Below the pieces are notes generated by a model that had not been told where the DNA came from, did not search any database, and saw nothing but the letters and a program-made list of their open reading frames with translations. A stretch of DNA of 64,000 bases, from NCBI RefSeq assembly GCF_024448695.1, contig NZ_JAMOHY010000001.1, positions 248,001 through 312,000 of the forward strand. The letters run 5' to 3'. How positions within the stretch are numbered: the stretch's first letter is position 1; each line of letters begins with the position of its first letter. Both the position numbers and the translations under genes were made by a program. The DNA comes from Stutzerimonas stutzeri. Lineage in GTDB: Bacteria; Pseudomonadota; Gammaproteobacteria; Pseudomonadales; Pseudomonadaceae. Positions 43,340-51,766 of the stretch are shown piece by piece.

Positions 43340-44518
43340 TTACTCCGCACCCGGCAACGGCAGTCGTTGAAAGCGGATGCTCTGGTCGGGCTCAGCGACG
43401 ACGTTCAATACCCGGTCGCCCGGCGCCAGGCCCTCGCGCACTTCGCTCAGCGCGTCGCTGCGCAGGCCCAGACGCACCCGCGTGCGGCTGACGGTGCCGT
43501 CATCGGCGACACGCAGGACCTGGGCCTGATCGCCATCGCGGGCCAGCAGGGCATCGTTGCCAATTACCAGTGCGCGCTCCAAGCGTGCGGTTTCGATATT
43601 CACCGACACACTCATGCCCTGACGCAGGAAATCCGCCTCGTCGAGCAGCTCCAGGTGCACATCCAGCGTCCCCTGAGCCGGATTGACGGCGGGAGCCAGA
43701 TAGCTGACACGCGCTTTGAGCACACGCTCAGGCCAGGCATCGGGAATCACCCAGGCCGGCTGATCGAGGGCGACTGCACCCAGGTTCTTTTCATCCAGCG
43801 GCAGCAGAATCTCACGGCTGTCGTCGCGGGCAATCTCCAAGAGCACATCGCCTGGGCGCACCAGATCTCCCGGCTCCACATTGCGGGTCTGCACAGTGCC
43901 GGCGTGCGCGGCATGGATGCGCGTGCGTGACAGCGCAATGCGGGCCTGCTCGACCCGCTGGCGGGCCTGATGGGCTTCGGCGCCATCAGCTACCAGCGCG
44001 TCGCGCTGCAGCCGGGCGCGGTCGCGGCCCACGCGGGCAGTGGTTTCCACCTGGCGCGCCTGTTCCAGCGCCTCGGCAGAGAGCAACCCGCGCGCATGCA
44101 CGGTCTCGCGGCGCTCCCGCTCGCGCACGGCCTGTTCCAGCCGGCTTTGCGCATCGCGCAGCTGCACCTCGGCCTGGGGCCGGCTGGAATCGGTCAACTG
44201 GCGCAGAGCGGCTTCGGCCTCACGCAGCCGCGCCTGCTGTTCGTCATCGCGCAGCTCGACCAGCAGGTCACCCATTTCGACACGATCGCCTTCACGCACG
44301 AGGCGGGCCTTGACCACCCCGGTGAGTTCGCTACCGACCCGCGCCAGGGACTTGCTGGACACCTCACCGCTGGCCACTACCCGCTGCACCAGAGAGCGTT
44401 CCTCAAGTTGATAGCCGCTCAGCAACGGCCCTTGCCAGGGTCGCCAGAACCACAGCAGCACAGCTAACACGACCAGGCCGAGCAGCAGCCGGAGCAGCGT
44501 CTTGGAGGCAATCCGCAC
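43340..44518 (-). CDS. MacA-like periplasmic adaptor
   Basis: 392 residues from GTG 44518 with one N-terminal membrane helix (LLRLLLGLVVLAVLLWFW), so it is anchored in the inner membrane. Lipoyl halves (SSKSLARVGSELTGVVKARLVREGDRVEMGDLLVEL and RTRIHAAHAGTVQTRNVEPGDLV) flank a long helical hairpin. It probably joins the permease to an outer-membrane TolC-like protein. No such gene is in this operon; the nearest is the convergent one at 39794-41278. Three bases separate it from the permease gene. Confidence 0.9.
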   Translation of the reverse strand: MRIASKTLLRLLLGLVVLAVLLWFWRPWQGPLLSGYQLEERSLVQRVVASGEVSSKSLARVGSELTGVVKARLVREGDRVEMGDLLVELRDDEQQARLREAEAALRQLTDSSRPQAEVQLRDAQSRLEQAVRERERRETVHARGLLSAEALEQARQVETTARVGRDRARLQRDALVADGAEAHQARQRVEQARIALSRTRIHAAHAGTVQTRNVEPGDLVRPGDVLLEIARDDSREILLPLDEKNLGAVALDQPAWVIPDAWPERVLKARVSYLAPAVNPAQGTLDVHLELLDEADFLRQGMSVSVNIETARLERALVIGNDALLARDGDQAQVLRVADDGTVSRTRVRLGLRSDALSEVREGLAPGDRVLNVVAEPDQSIRFQRLPLPGAE

Positions 44519-44710
44519 GAGGAGAAACTCCCTGTTCCCGGCGCGACAGGTGCCGGTCAGCGGCTAGCCTACACAGCCGTCCCGGGGATTGCACGACTGC
44601 TCTGGCGCTGCTTTCGGGGAACAACGGGGATGCCAGAGCGCGCTGGCCTGGCCACCCGAGCCGACCTTCCAGGTGGATTGCGAGAATTGAAGCAGACACT
44701 GAAAGGCACC

Positions 44711-44750
44711 AACGAAAAAGGCCATGCGCGTGCATGGCCTTTTCTCGTTT
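44711..44750. terminator. Orphan bidirectional intrinsic terminator
   Basis: GGCCATGC / GCATGGCC with loop GCGT, flanked by A-runs and T-runs on both sides (AAAAA before, TTTTC after), with the stem continuing into AACGA/TCGTT. It has the form of a terminator on either strand, yet no gene ends here. Confidence 0.75.
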
Positions 44751-44944
44751 GGCTGGCTGCGGGTAGCGGCTTCTTCGAACACACGCCTTATGGGCGCTGC
44801 GGCCCCGGATCGCTGAACTGGGTAAGGTCAGCGAGGAGGTAGAGGCTGGTTGGCCTCATCTCTTACAGCCGGGAGCGGAAGTTGAGACAAAGCTTACGCC
44901 CGCGACCAAGGTGAATGCTTGCGAACATTGCTTAATAAGCTCAA

Positions 44945-44956
44945 TGTTGCGCAACA
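44945..44956. promoter_or_regulatory. Palindrome TGTTGCGCAACA, possible operator
   Basis: A perfect 12-bp palindrome 53 bp before the start of the Lrp/AsnC-type regulator, in AT-rich sequence. It could be an autoregulatory site. Confidence 0.35.
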
Positions 44957-45008
44957 AAACAAATCCAATCAGCAAATCCTGGCAATCAACAATCGAGACA
45001 GGGCAATC

Positions 45009-45509
45009 ATGAGCAAACTCGACCGCTACGACCTTCGTATTCTTTCCGAACTCCAGCACGACTCACGGATTTCCAACCAGGAGCTGGCCGAGCGCATCGG
45101 CCTCTCGCCCTCCCCCTGCTCGCGACGGGTCAAGCAGCTGGAAGACGACGGCTACATCGCCCGCCAGGTAGCCCTGCTCGACCGCAAGAAGCTCGGCCTG
45201 ACCCTGACCGCCTATGTGCTGATCGGCATGGACCGGCATACCCCCGAGCGCTTCGAGCATTTCGAAGGCGTGATCGGAAAATGCCCCGAAGTGCTCGAAT
45301 GCAGCCTGGTCACCGGTATGGACGCCGACTACCAGCTCAAAGTGGTGGTGCCGGACATGGATCACTACCAGGCCTTTCTGCTGGGCACCCTGACGCGCAT
45401 CGAAGGCGTCTCCAGCGTGCGCTCCAGCTTCGTGCTGCGCCAGGTTTCATCCAGTACCGAGCTGCCGCTGGAGCACCTGAAAACGGCCAGTCAATCTTCG
45501 CCAGGTTGA
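45009..45509 (+). CDS. Lrp/AsnC-family transcriptional regulator
   Basis: 166 residues. The N-terminal winged helix-turn-helix (LDRYDLRILSELQHDSRISNQELAERIGLSPSPCSRRVKQLE) is followed by a RAM/ligand-binding domain with VTGMDADYQLKVVVPDMDHYQAFL. Such proteins sense amino acids as octamers. The Ser-Pro-Cys-Ser-Arg helix is typical of the group closest to leucine-responsive proteins. The target genes are not evident; the nearby DMT transporter or oxaloacetate decarboxylase are not adjacent. Confidence 0.93.
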   Translation: MSKLDRYDLRILSELQHDSRISNQELAERIGLSPSPCSRRVKQLEDDGYIARQVALLDRKKLGLTLTAYVLIGMDRHTPERFEHFEGVIGKCPEVLECSLVTGMDADYQLKVVVPDMDHYQAFLLGTLTRIEGVSSVRSSFVLRQVSSSTELPLEHLKTASQSSPG

Positions 45510-45559
45510 GTGCTGACACCACCTTTGAGCCATCTGCACAGCCGAGCCCATCGCTGGCG

Positions 45560-45565
45560 TATAAT
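45560..45565 (+). promoter_or_regulatory. Candidate -10 element before the DUF2788 gene
   Basis: TATAAT in the context GGCGTATAATCGC. No good -35 is seen at the standard distance. Confidence 0.4.
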
Positions 45566-45666
45566 CGCTGCCGCCTTGCTATGCCCCATGTAAAACCGAG
45601 CCTCGCTCGCACCTGAGCGCATAGCTGCTGTCTTATTCGATCAGACCCAGCCATACGGAGCATTCG

Positions 45667-45885
45667 ATGGATCCTGCTGTATTCGAGAAGTGGATGATGA
45701 TCATCCTGGTCGGCGGACTGATGGCCTTTATGGCCTTCATCATCTGGGATCTGGCGAAAAAATCGAAGGCAGGCCGGCTCGGCACGGCAATTCTGTTCCT
45801 GGGACTGGGACTATGCCTGTTCGCCTTCCTGGCCAAGCCGATCATTGGTTACGTCATCGAGGTCTCTCAGGGCATTCCGCACTGA
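45667..45885 (+). CDS. DUF2788 small membrane protein
   Basis: 72 residues with two hydrophobic segments (MMIILVGGLMAFMAFIIWDLA and LGTAILFLGLGLCLFAFLAKPIIGYVI) separated by the basic loop KKSKAGR. It matches the DUF2788 family, which is conserved in gammaproteobacteria and uncharacterised. It is convergent with rluE, 17 bp away. Confidence 0.88.
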   Translation: MDPAVFEKWMMIILVGGLMAFMAFIIWDLAKKSKAGRLGTAILFLGLGLCLFAFLAKPIIGYVIEVSQGIPH

Positions 45886-45902
45886 TTCATCCGGCGCTGG
45901 CG

Positions 45903-46520
45903 CTACAACCGCGCCGGTACCTCACGCCACTCTCCCGGTTGCAGGCCGTCCAGCGACCAGGGCCCGATGCGCACGCGCACCAGACGCAGGGTCGGCAGGC
46001 CTACCGCCGCCGTCATCCTTCTGACCTGTCTATTGCGCCCCTCACGAATTACCAGCTCCAGCCAGCTGGTCGGTACGCTCTTGCGAAAGCGGACTGGAGG
46101 GTTGCGCGGCCACAGTGCCGGCTCGTCCAATAAGCGCGCCTCTGCGGGCAAGGTCGGCCCGTCGTTCAGCTCGACGCCCTCACGCAGACGCTGCAACTGC
46201 TCCTCGCTCGCCTCACCTTCCACCTGCACCCAGTAGGTCTTGGGCAGCTTGTGCTTCGGGTCGGCGATACGCGCCTGCAAACGGCCATCGTTGGTCAGCA
46301 ACAGCAGCCCCTCGCTGTCGCGATCCAGCCGCCCTGCGGGATAGACGCCCGGCACCGCGACAAAGGCTTTCAGCGTCGTGCGGCCATCGGCATCATTGAA
46401 CTGGGTCAGTACGTCGAAGGGCTTATTCAGCAGTAACAGACGCGGCTCGGCAGGCACGGCACTGGCCTGCCGTCGCTGCGCGACCGGGCGTGATGGGCGA
46501 GGACGAGGTGAACGGGCCAT
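45903..46520 (-). CDS. rluE: 23S rRNA pseudouridine synthase, RluE-like
   Basis: 205 residues, RsuA/RluE family without an S4 domain. The catalytic Asp lies in [19 protein letters not shown], with [10 protein letters not shown] upstream and the C-terminal [28 protein letters not shown] signature. RluE modifies U2457 of 23S rRNA in E. coli. The N-terminus is basic and proline/arginine-rich ([14 protein letters not shown]), as in many RluE proteins. Confidence 0.9.
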   Translation of the reverse strand: MARSPRPRPSRPVAQRRQASAVPAEPRLLLLNKPFDVLTQFNDADGRTTLKAFVAVPGVYPAGRLDRDSEGLLLLTNDGRLQARIADPKHKLPKTYWVQVEGEASEEQLQRLREGVELNDGPTLPAEARLLDEPALWPRNPPVRFRKSVPTSWLELVIREGRNRQVRRMTAAVGLPTLRLVRVRIGPWSLDGLQPGEWREVPARL

Positions 46521-46680
46521 GACGAGGCGCTCCAGAGAAGGCCGGCCATGCTAGAAGCTGCCAAAGGACACCGCAAGAAGCGATCCCATGCCTGCCTGGA
46601 ACCCATACGTTTTGCCTAACCGACACCCGGAACCGTGGCGAATGAATTCGGCAATACAGTGGCAAGGTAAAAGCCGCTGA

Positions 46681-47544
46681 CTATTCCTTGACCTGCATAT
46701 AGTCTTCGGCCCAGACCATGTATTCCTCGGCGGTCGAATATTTGACCGACAGTTGCGAGGCGTTGAGGTCCGAGGCATCGATCTGGCGCTGCTCGCGCAG
46801 GCAGTCGTAGGTCGCCTTGATCGCGGCGAAGTAGGCCGCGTGGCCATTGACCACGATCCGTACGCCCAATGCGGCCAGGCGCTTGTTGTCGCGCAGGTTC
46901 GGATTGCCGTAGGTGACCAGCATCAGCGGCACGCTGAGCTTTGCCGAGACCTGTTCGAGCTGCCCGAAATCCTCGATACCGACCAGGCAGATCGCATCGG
47001 CGCCGGCCTTCTCATAGGCCTGCGCCCGGGCGATCACTTCTTCGAGGCCGATCACCCCGGCGTTGGTGCGGGCGATGATGCACATCTCGGGATCGACGCG
47101 CGCCTCCAGCGCTGCACGAATCTTGCCGACGGCCTCGAACATGCCGATCAGGTCGGTGGACTTGCGTCCGAACTTGGCCGGCAACAGGGTGTCCTCGATG
47201 GTCAGCGCGGCAATTCCCGCGCGCTCCAGCTCGGTCACGGTGCGCATCACATTGAGCGCGTTGCCGTAGCCATGATCGGCGTCGGCAATGATCGGCAGGC
47301 GCGAGACACGACCGATTCGAGTGGCCTGCTCGACGAATTCGCTGAGCGTGATCAGCGCAAAGTCCGGAGCGGCCAGTACCTGTAGCGAGGCGATCGAGCC
47401 GCCAAGAATGCCGACTTCAAACTCAAGATCGGCGGCGATACGCGCCGACATCGGATCGAATACCGAGGCCGTGTGGTAGCAGCTGTCCGAGGTCAGCAGC
47501 CGACGGAAATCGCTACGCAAGGTGTGATGAGAAATTCGCTGCAT
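46681..47544 (-). CDS. Oxaloacetate decarboxylase, PEP mutase/isocitrate lyase family
   Basis: 287 residues. The TIM-barrel active-site motifs are [19 protein letters not shown] (metal-binding Asp), [13 protein letters not shown] and IARTNAG. The [22 protein letters not shown] opening is that of the P. aeruginosa PA4872-type oxaloacetate decarboxylase, whose structure and activity have been described. Related methylisocitrate lyases carry a KKCGH motif in place of the FGRK segment here, so a lyase role is unlikely. Confidence 0.85.
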   Translation of the reverse strand: MQRISHHTLRSDFRRLLTSDSCYHTASVFDPMSARIAADLEFEVGILGGSIASLQVLAAPDFALITLSEFVEQATRIGRVSRLPIIADADHGYGNALNVMRTVTELERAGIAALTIEDTLLPAKFGRKSTDLIGMFEAVGKIRAALEARVDPEMCIIARTNAGVIGLEEVIARAQAYEKAGADAICLVGIEDFGQLEQVSAKLSVPLMLVTYGNPNLRDNKRLAALGVRIVVNGHAAYFAAIKATYDCLREQRQIDASDLNASQLSVKYSTAEEYMVWAEDYMQVKE

Positions 47545-47651
47545 GTGTTTTTCTACCTGATAAAAGCGCACGCAAGGGTCGACTCGCCCTTGTTCGATAA
47601 GGGGTTGGAAGCTGCGCGGATGGCCTGACGACACATCCGCTCCGTTTCAAT

Positions 47652-48518
47652 TCATGGGCGCGCCTGCCGACCTTGCACCCAGGCCATGCCAAGACCGCTG
47701 GCGATGATGACCGCCATGCCCAGCATCGCGCCGAAGTCCGGCGCATGGCCGAACAGGAGCAAGCCCACCACCCCGGCGAAGATGATCTGCGCATAGGTGA
47801 AGGGCGCCAGCATTGCCGCACTGGCGAAGCGGAATGCATGGGTCAGCAGCAGGTGACCGGTCATCGCCATGGCGCCCAGCGCGGCCATCATCGCCGCATC
47901 CTGCAGGCTCGGTGTACGCCACTCCAGCAGCACCAGTGCGCTGGTCACCAGGGTGCCCACCAGGCTGCTGAGAAAGTTGCTGGTCACCGGATGATCCGTG
48001 CCACTGAGCCGCCGCGTCAGCAACTGATACAGGGTGAAGCAGACGGCAGCACCAAAGGGCAGCAGGATCGCCGGGGTAAACAAAGCCCCGCCGGGCCGAA
48101 CGATGATCATCACCCCCAGCAGGCCGCAACCAACCGCCAGCCACTGGCTGCGGCTGACAGCCTCGCCCAGCATGGCCGAGGCGATGGTCACCAGCAGCGG
48201 GGTCAGAAAGATCACCGCCGTGGCCTCGGCCAGCGGGATGAACTTCAGCCCGCTGATAAACAGGATGCTGATGCCTACCAGGCTCAGCCCACGCGCCAGT
48301 TGCAGCCAGGGCCGCAGCGTCTGGAAGACCCGACGCCCCATGCGCGGCGTAAACAGCCCGGCCATCAGCACCGTTTGCGCCAGGTAGCGCGCCCAGATGA
48401 TCACCAGCACCGGATAGAACTGCGTCAGATGCTTGGACAGACCATCATGAGTTGCCAGCAGCAGGCACGCACCCAGAATAAGCAGCACGCCAAGCAGAGG
48501 CTTGTGAGAGTTGTTCAA
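47652..48518 (-). CDS. EamA-family DMT transporter
   Basis: 288 residues, ten predicted membrane segments in two EamA halves. The second half shows the family motif IFAGVVGLLLFGHAPDFGAMLGMAVIIASG. It is an inner-membrane metabolite exporter or importer, substrate unknown. The frame opens with TTG at 48518 and no clear ribosome binding site, so the start is uncertain. It is 107 bp upstream of the oxaloacetate decarboxylase gene on the same strand and could share a transcript. Confidence 0.85.
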   Translation of the reverse strand: MNNSHKPLLGVLLILGACLLLATHDGLSKHLTQFYPVLVIIWARYLAQTVLMAGLFTPRMGRRVFQTLRPWLQLARGLSLVGISILFISGLKFIPLAEATAVIFLTPLLVTIASAMLGEAVSRSQWLAVGCGLLGVMIIVRPGGALFTPAILLPFGAAVCFTLYQLLTRRLSGTDHPVTSNFLSSLVGTLVTSALVLLEWRTPSLQDAAMMAALGAMAMTGHLLLTHAFRFASAAMLAPFTYAQIIFAGVVGLLLFGHAPDFGAMLGMAVIIASGLGMAWVQGRQARP

Positions 48519-48660
48519 GGCGAAATCACGAACTTAGATAGCATCCTAAGCATTATGCCTGTAAATGACCGTTCCGTCAGCGGCTCCCGGACGAGCCACC
48601 GCATGGGCAAAGCGGCAACGCTGATTTATAGTCGCCGCCCCGGTTCAGGAACGACCCGCC

Positions 48661-49395
48661 ATGCACACGCCCGCGCTGACCATCGAACGCATCTACCCGC
48701 CCCAGCTGGATGCTGACAACAAGGATGACCGCGAGACGCTGCGCATCCACATGGAGCGCTACGACTTTGCCGCGGCCCGGCTGACCGGCACGCGGGTACT
48801 GGACATGGCCTGTGGCTGCGGCTACGGCAGCGACCGTCTGGCCGAGCTGAACCCGGACAAGACAGTGGTCGGCGTGGACATCGACCCGGCCGCCATCGCC
48901 TTCGCCCGCGCGCATTACCAGCGCCCCAACCTCAGCTATGTCTGTGCCGATGCGGAAACCTTCAGCAGCGCAGAAAAATTCCACAGCATCGTCAGCCTGG
49001 AAACCATCGAACACCTGCCGCGCCCGCGTCAGTTGATCGAGCAATGTGCGGCGCTGCTCGCAGAAGACGGCCAGATCATCGCCTCGGTACCCATCACGCC
49101 AACGCTGGACGGCAACCCGCATCACCTGCACGACTTCAGCACACGCAGTTTCTTCGCCCTGCTACGCCCCCACGGGCTGCTGCCGCAGGAGCGCTTTGAA
49201 CAGATCCAGTGGTGGCAGTTCAAGGGCCTGTTCCAACGCCGCGCAACCAAACAACATCGCTCCGAGGGCGTTGGCAACGCGGTACTCATGTACTACCGCA
49301 GGCACCCGCTGTACCTGCTTCGCCGGCTGGCCTCGATGCTGCGTTACGGTTTCAGCAACCGCTATCTGACGTGCCTTTTCCGCACCTCAACCTGA
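48661..49395 (+). CDS. Class I SAM-dependent methyltransferase
   Basis: 244 residues. Motif I is VLDMACGCGYGSDRLAEL, with unusual cysteines in the glycine loop, followed by VVGVDIDPAAIAFARAHY and SLETIEHLPRPRQLIEQ (motif post-I, Methyltransf_11/23 type). The C-terminal part is basic and aromatic (QRRATKQHRSEG.., YYRRHPLYLLRRLASML). The target is unknown; small-molecule or glycan O-methylation are both possible. It is divergent from the DMT transporter. Confidence 0.85.
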   Translation: MHTPALTIERIYPPQLDADNKDDRETLRIHMERYDFAAARLTGTRVLDMACGCGYGSDRLAELNPDKTVVGVDIDPAAIAFARAHYQRPNLSYVCADAETFSSAEKFHSIVSLETIEHLPRPRQLIEQCAALLAEDGQIIASVPITPTLDGNPHHLHDFSTRSFFALLRPHGLLPQERFEQIQWWQFKGLFQRRATKQHRSEGVGNAVLMYYRRHPLYLLRRLASMLRYGFSNRYLTCLFRTST

Positions 49396-49484
49396 GCCGT
49401 TCGCCCCTGAAGCCCGCCAATCGCGTATGATCGCCGGCCTTTGCGGATCGTCCAGCCGATCCAGAGCCGTACGAGAGCAGTCCG

Positions 49485-50009
49485 ATGTTCAGGTTGAGAG
49501 CGATGCAGGCGCGCGATATTCCTGCGGTGATGTCGATTCAGGAAGAATCCTACGCACCCGAGGTGCATGAAGATGAGGCGGTGGTGCGCTCGCGCCTCGC
49601 TGCCTGCCCCCAACAGGCCTGGGTGGCCGAAGATGCACAGGGCGTCTGCGCCTACCTGTTCGCCTACCCTTCACGTCTGGGCCAGGTCACCCCGCTGGAT
49701 GGCGACTTCCAACCCCACGATGAAGCCGACTGTCTCTACCTGCACGACCTCGCCGTAGCCAGCCGGGCCGCCGGGCGCGGCATCGGCCCGGCCCTGGTAC
49801 AGCACAAACTGCAACGGGCCGGAGCGATGCAGCTGCGCTACTCGGCACTGGTATCGGTACAGGACTCCCAAGGTTTCTGGTCACGCATGGGTTTCAAGCC
49901 TGAGGAGAAGCTTTCCGCGTCGCAGGCCAACAACTTGGCTAGCTACCAAATCCCTGCCGTGTACATGGTGCGTCGCATCGAGACCGAAGCAACGAAACAG
50001 AGCCTGTAA
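49485..50009 (+). CDS. GNAT-family N-acetyltransferase
   Basis: 174 residues. GNAT motif A is present as LYLHDLAVASRAAGRGIGPALVQHKLQRAG, with the CoA-binding R-x-x-G-x-G (RAAGRGIG). The opening FRLRAMQARDIPAVMSIQEESY and the closing GFWSRMGFKPEEKLS are typical. The substrate is not evident. It lies 89 bp after the methyltransferase gene; a short shared transcript is possible. Confidence 0.88.
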   Translation: MFRLRAMQARDIPAVMSIQEESYAPEVHEDEAVVRSRLAACPQQAWVAEDAQGVCAYLFAYPSRLGQVTPLDGDFQPHDEADCLYLHDLAVASRAAGRGIGPALVQHKLQRAGAMQLRYSALVSVQDSQGFWSRMGFKPEEKLSASQANNLASYQIPAVYMVRRIETEATKQSL

Positions 50010-50031
50010 ACAGCGGGGCGAGATACCGGCG

Positions 50032-50116
50032 TAGGGTGGAAGACTGCGAAGCATCTTCCACGCGGCTGTGTCGGGCCCACCGAACGCGTGGATGTGCTTC
50101 GCGACATCCACCCTAC
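50032..50116. repeat. Inverted GTAGGGTGGA-type palindromic repeats
   Basis: GTAGGGTGGAAGA..TCTTCCAC and GTGGATGTGCTTCGCGACATCCACCCTAC enclose GGGCCC-containing sequence; the outer ends GTAGGGTGGA / TCCACCCTAC are inverted. It separates the convergent GNAT and amn genes. Confidence 0.75.
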
Positions 50117-50199
50117 GAACCCGCCATACCAATGCAGGGACAAACTTCTGCGCTCATGGTCGCCACATATAGACCTAACACGTTCGGCCCTGTGAGCGA

Positions 50200-51672
50200 T
50201 TAACGGAACGGCGGCTCGTCGAAGCTGCGCAGCTTGCGCGAATGCAGCGAGTTGAGCTGGTTGCGCAACAGATCCAGCGCGGCGATACCGATCTTCAGAT
50301 GCTGGGTCACGGCCCGCTCGTAGAAGGCATTGGCCGAGCCGGGCAGCTTGATTTCACTGTGCAGCGGCTTGTCCGAAACACACAGCAAAGTCCCGTAAGG
50401 CACCCGCAGCCGATAGCCCTGGGCGGCGATGGTGCCACTTTCCATATCCACCGCGACGGCCCGTGACAGGTTGATCAGCGGGCGCTCCTGCGCCCAGCGC
50501 AATTCCCAGTTGCGGTCGTCGTAGGTCAGCACGGTGCCGGTGCGCAAACGCTTCTTCAACGCCTCGCCCTTGTCGCCGGTGATCTGCGCGGCAGCTTCCT
50601 GCAACGCCTGCTGCACCTCGGCCAGTGCCGGCAGCGGGATATGCGGCGGCAGTACCCGATCAAGGATGCCGTCGCGGCGCATATAGGCATGGGCCAGCAC
50701 ATAGTCGCCAATAGACTGCGACTGCCGCAGCCCGCCACAGTGACCGATCATCAGCCAGCAGTGCGGGCGCAGCACGGCCAGGTGGTCGGTGATGTTCTTG
50801 GCGTTGGACGGGCCGACCCCGATATTCACCAGCGTGACGCCATCACCATCGGCAGCATGCAGGTGATAGGCCGGCATCTGGTAACGGTGCCAGAGCACGC
50901 CCGCGATGATCGCCTGCGCCTCACCCTCCTCCATGCCGCGCTCGATGATCACATTGCCCGGCAGCACCATGCGCACGAAACGGGTGTCGTCACGCAGCAT
51001 GTCCAGGCCATGACGAATGAACTGATCGACATAGCGGTGATAGTTGGTCAGCAGAATCCACGGCTGCACATGGCGCCAGTCACTGCCGGTGTAATGCACC
51101 AGCCGGCGCAGAGAAAAGTCCACACGGGCAGCGTGGAACAGCGCCAGCGGATAAGGGTCCGCGTGCTCCCAATCGTAAAGGCCATCGGCAATGTCATCGG
51201 TCGCCGCTGACAGGTCGGTGCTGGGGAAAACCCGCGCCAGCTCAGCCGCCGTCACGCCGCTGCCGGACAGCTCATCACCCTGCTCGATCACATAGGGATA
51301 GGGAATGTTGCGGTCACTTATGCCGACTTCGATCTTGACGTTGAAGTCCTGGATCAACGGCCCGAGCTGATCGAGCAGATATCCGCGAAACGCTGCCGGA
51401 TGCGTCACCGTCACGCTGTAAACACCCGGCGCCTGCACCTTGGCGTAGGCGCGCGTCGAGGCCGGTACCTCACCCTGGCAGCTATGGGTCAGGCGTAACT
51501 CGGGATAACGAAACTGCGCACGCTCCGCCGCACTCGGCTCAGTGCGCGTAGCCACATAACGCTTGAGCGCCTGATGCAGCGCCGAAGACGCCTGCTGATG
51601 CAACTCGGCAAGCCGATCAACCGCCGCCTCGGCAGTCGGAGCGGTGATGAAACGAGAAAAATCGGTATTCAC
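50200..51672 (-). CDS. amn: AMP nucleosidase
   Basis: 490 residues from GTG 51672, with AGGA nine bases upstream. Hydrolyses AMP to adenine and ribose 5-phosphate. The N-terminal domain is specific to Amn (YPELRLTHSCQGEVPASTRAYAKV); the C-terminal phosphorylase-like domain shows LVNIGVGPSNAKNITDHLAVLRPHCWLMIGHCGGLR and VAVDMESGTIAAQGYRLRVPYGTLLCVSDKPLHSE. Length fits the family (about 485). The 94 bp upstream separate it from the EF-hand-type gene. Confidence 0.95.
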   Translation of the reverse strand: MNTDFSRFITAPTAEAAVDRLAELHQQASSALHQALKRYVATRTEPSAAERAQFRYPELRLTHSCQGEVPASTRAYAKVQAPGVYSVTVTHPAAFRGYLLDQLGPLIQDFNVKIEVGISDRNIPYPYVIEQGDELSGSGVTAAELARVFPSTDLSAATDDIADGLYDWEHADPYPLALFHAARVDFSLRRLVHYTGSDWRHVQPWILLTNYHRYVDQFIRHGLDMLRDDTRFVRMVLPGNVIIERGMEEGEAQAIIAGVLWHRYQMPAYHLHAADGDGVTLVNIGVGPSNAKNITDHLAVLRPHCWLMIGHCGGLRQSQSIGDYVLAHAYMRRDGILDRVLPPHIPLPALAEVQQALQEAAAQITGDKGEALKKRLRTGTVLTYDDRNWELRWAQERPLINLSRAVAVDMESGTIAAQGYRLRVPYGTLLCVSDKPLHSEIKLPGSANAFYERAVTQHLKIGIAALDLLRNQLNSLHSRKLRSFDEPPFR

Positions 51673-51766
51673 AAGAAGGTTTCCTGGATTGCGTTGCCTT
51701 GGCTCATCTTGCCTCGTTTTGTTGGCAAAAACATGTCCAAGGCGCCCTATCACGGCGCTGCCACCC

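Larger units (their letters stand above)
44519..45008. other. Divergent spacer without a protein gene
   Basis: 490 bp between the MacA-like gene and the Lrp-like regulator. It holds an orphan terminator-like hairpin (44711-44750) and a 12-bp palindrome (44945-44956). I see no credible reading frame. Confidence 0.6.

Noticed and set aside
44630-44842. 70-codon frame in the divergent spacer
   Set aside because: It runs through the terminator hairpin, with no ribosome binding site or recognisable sequence.
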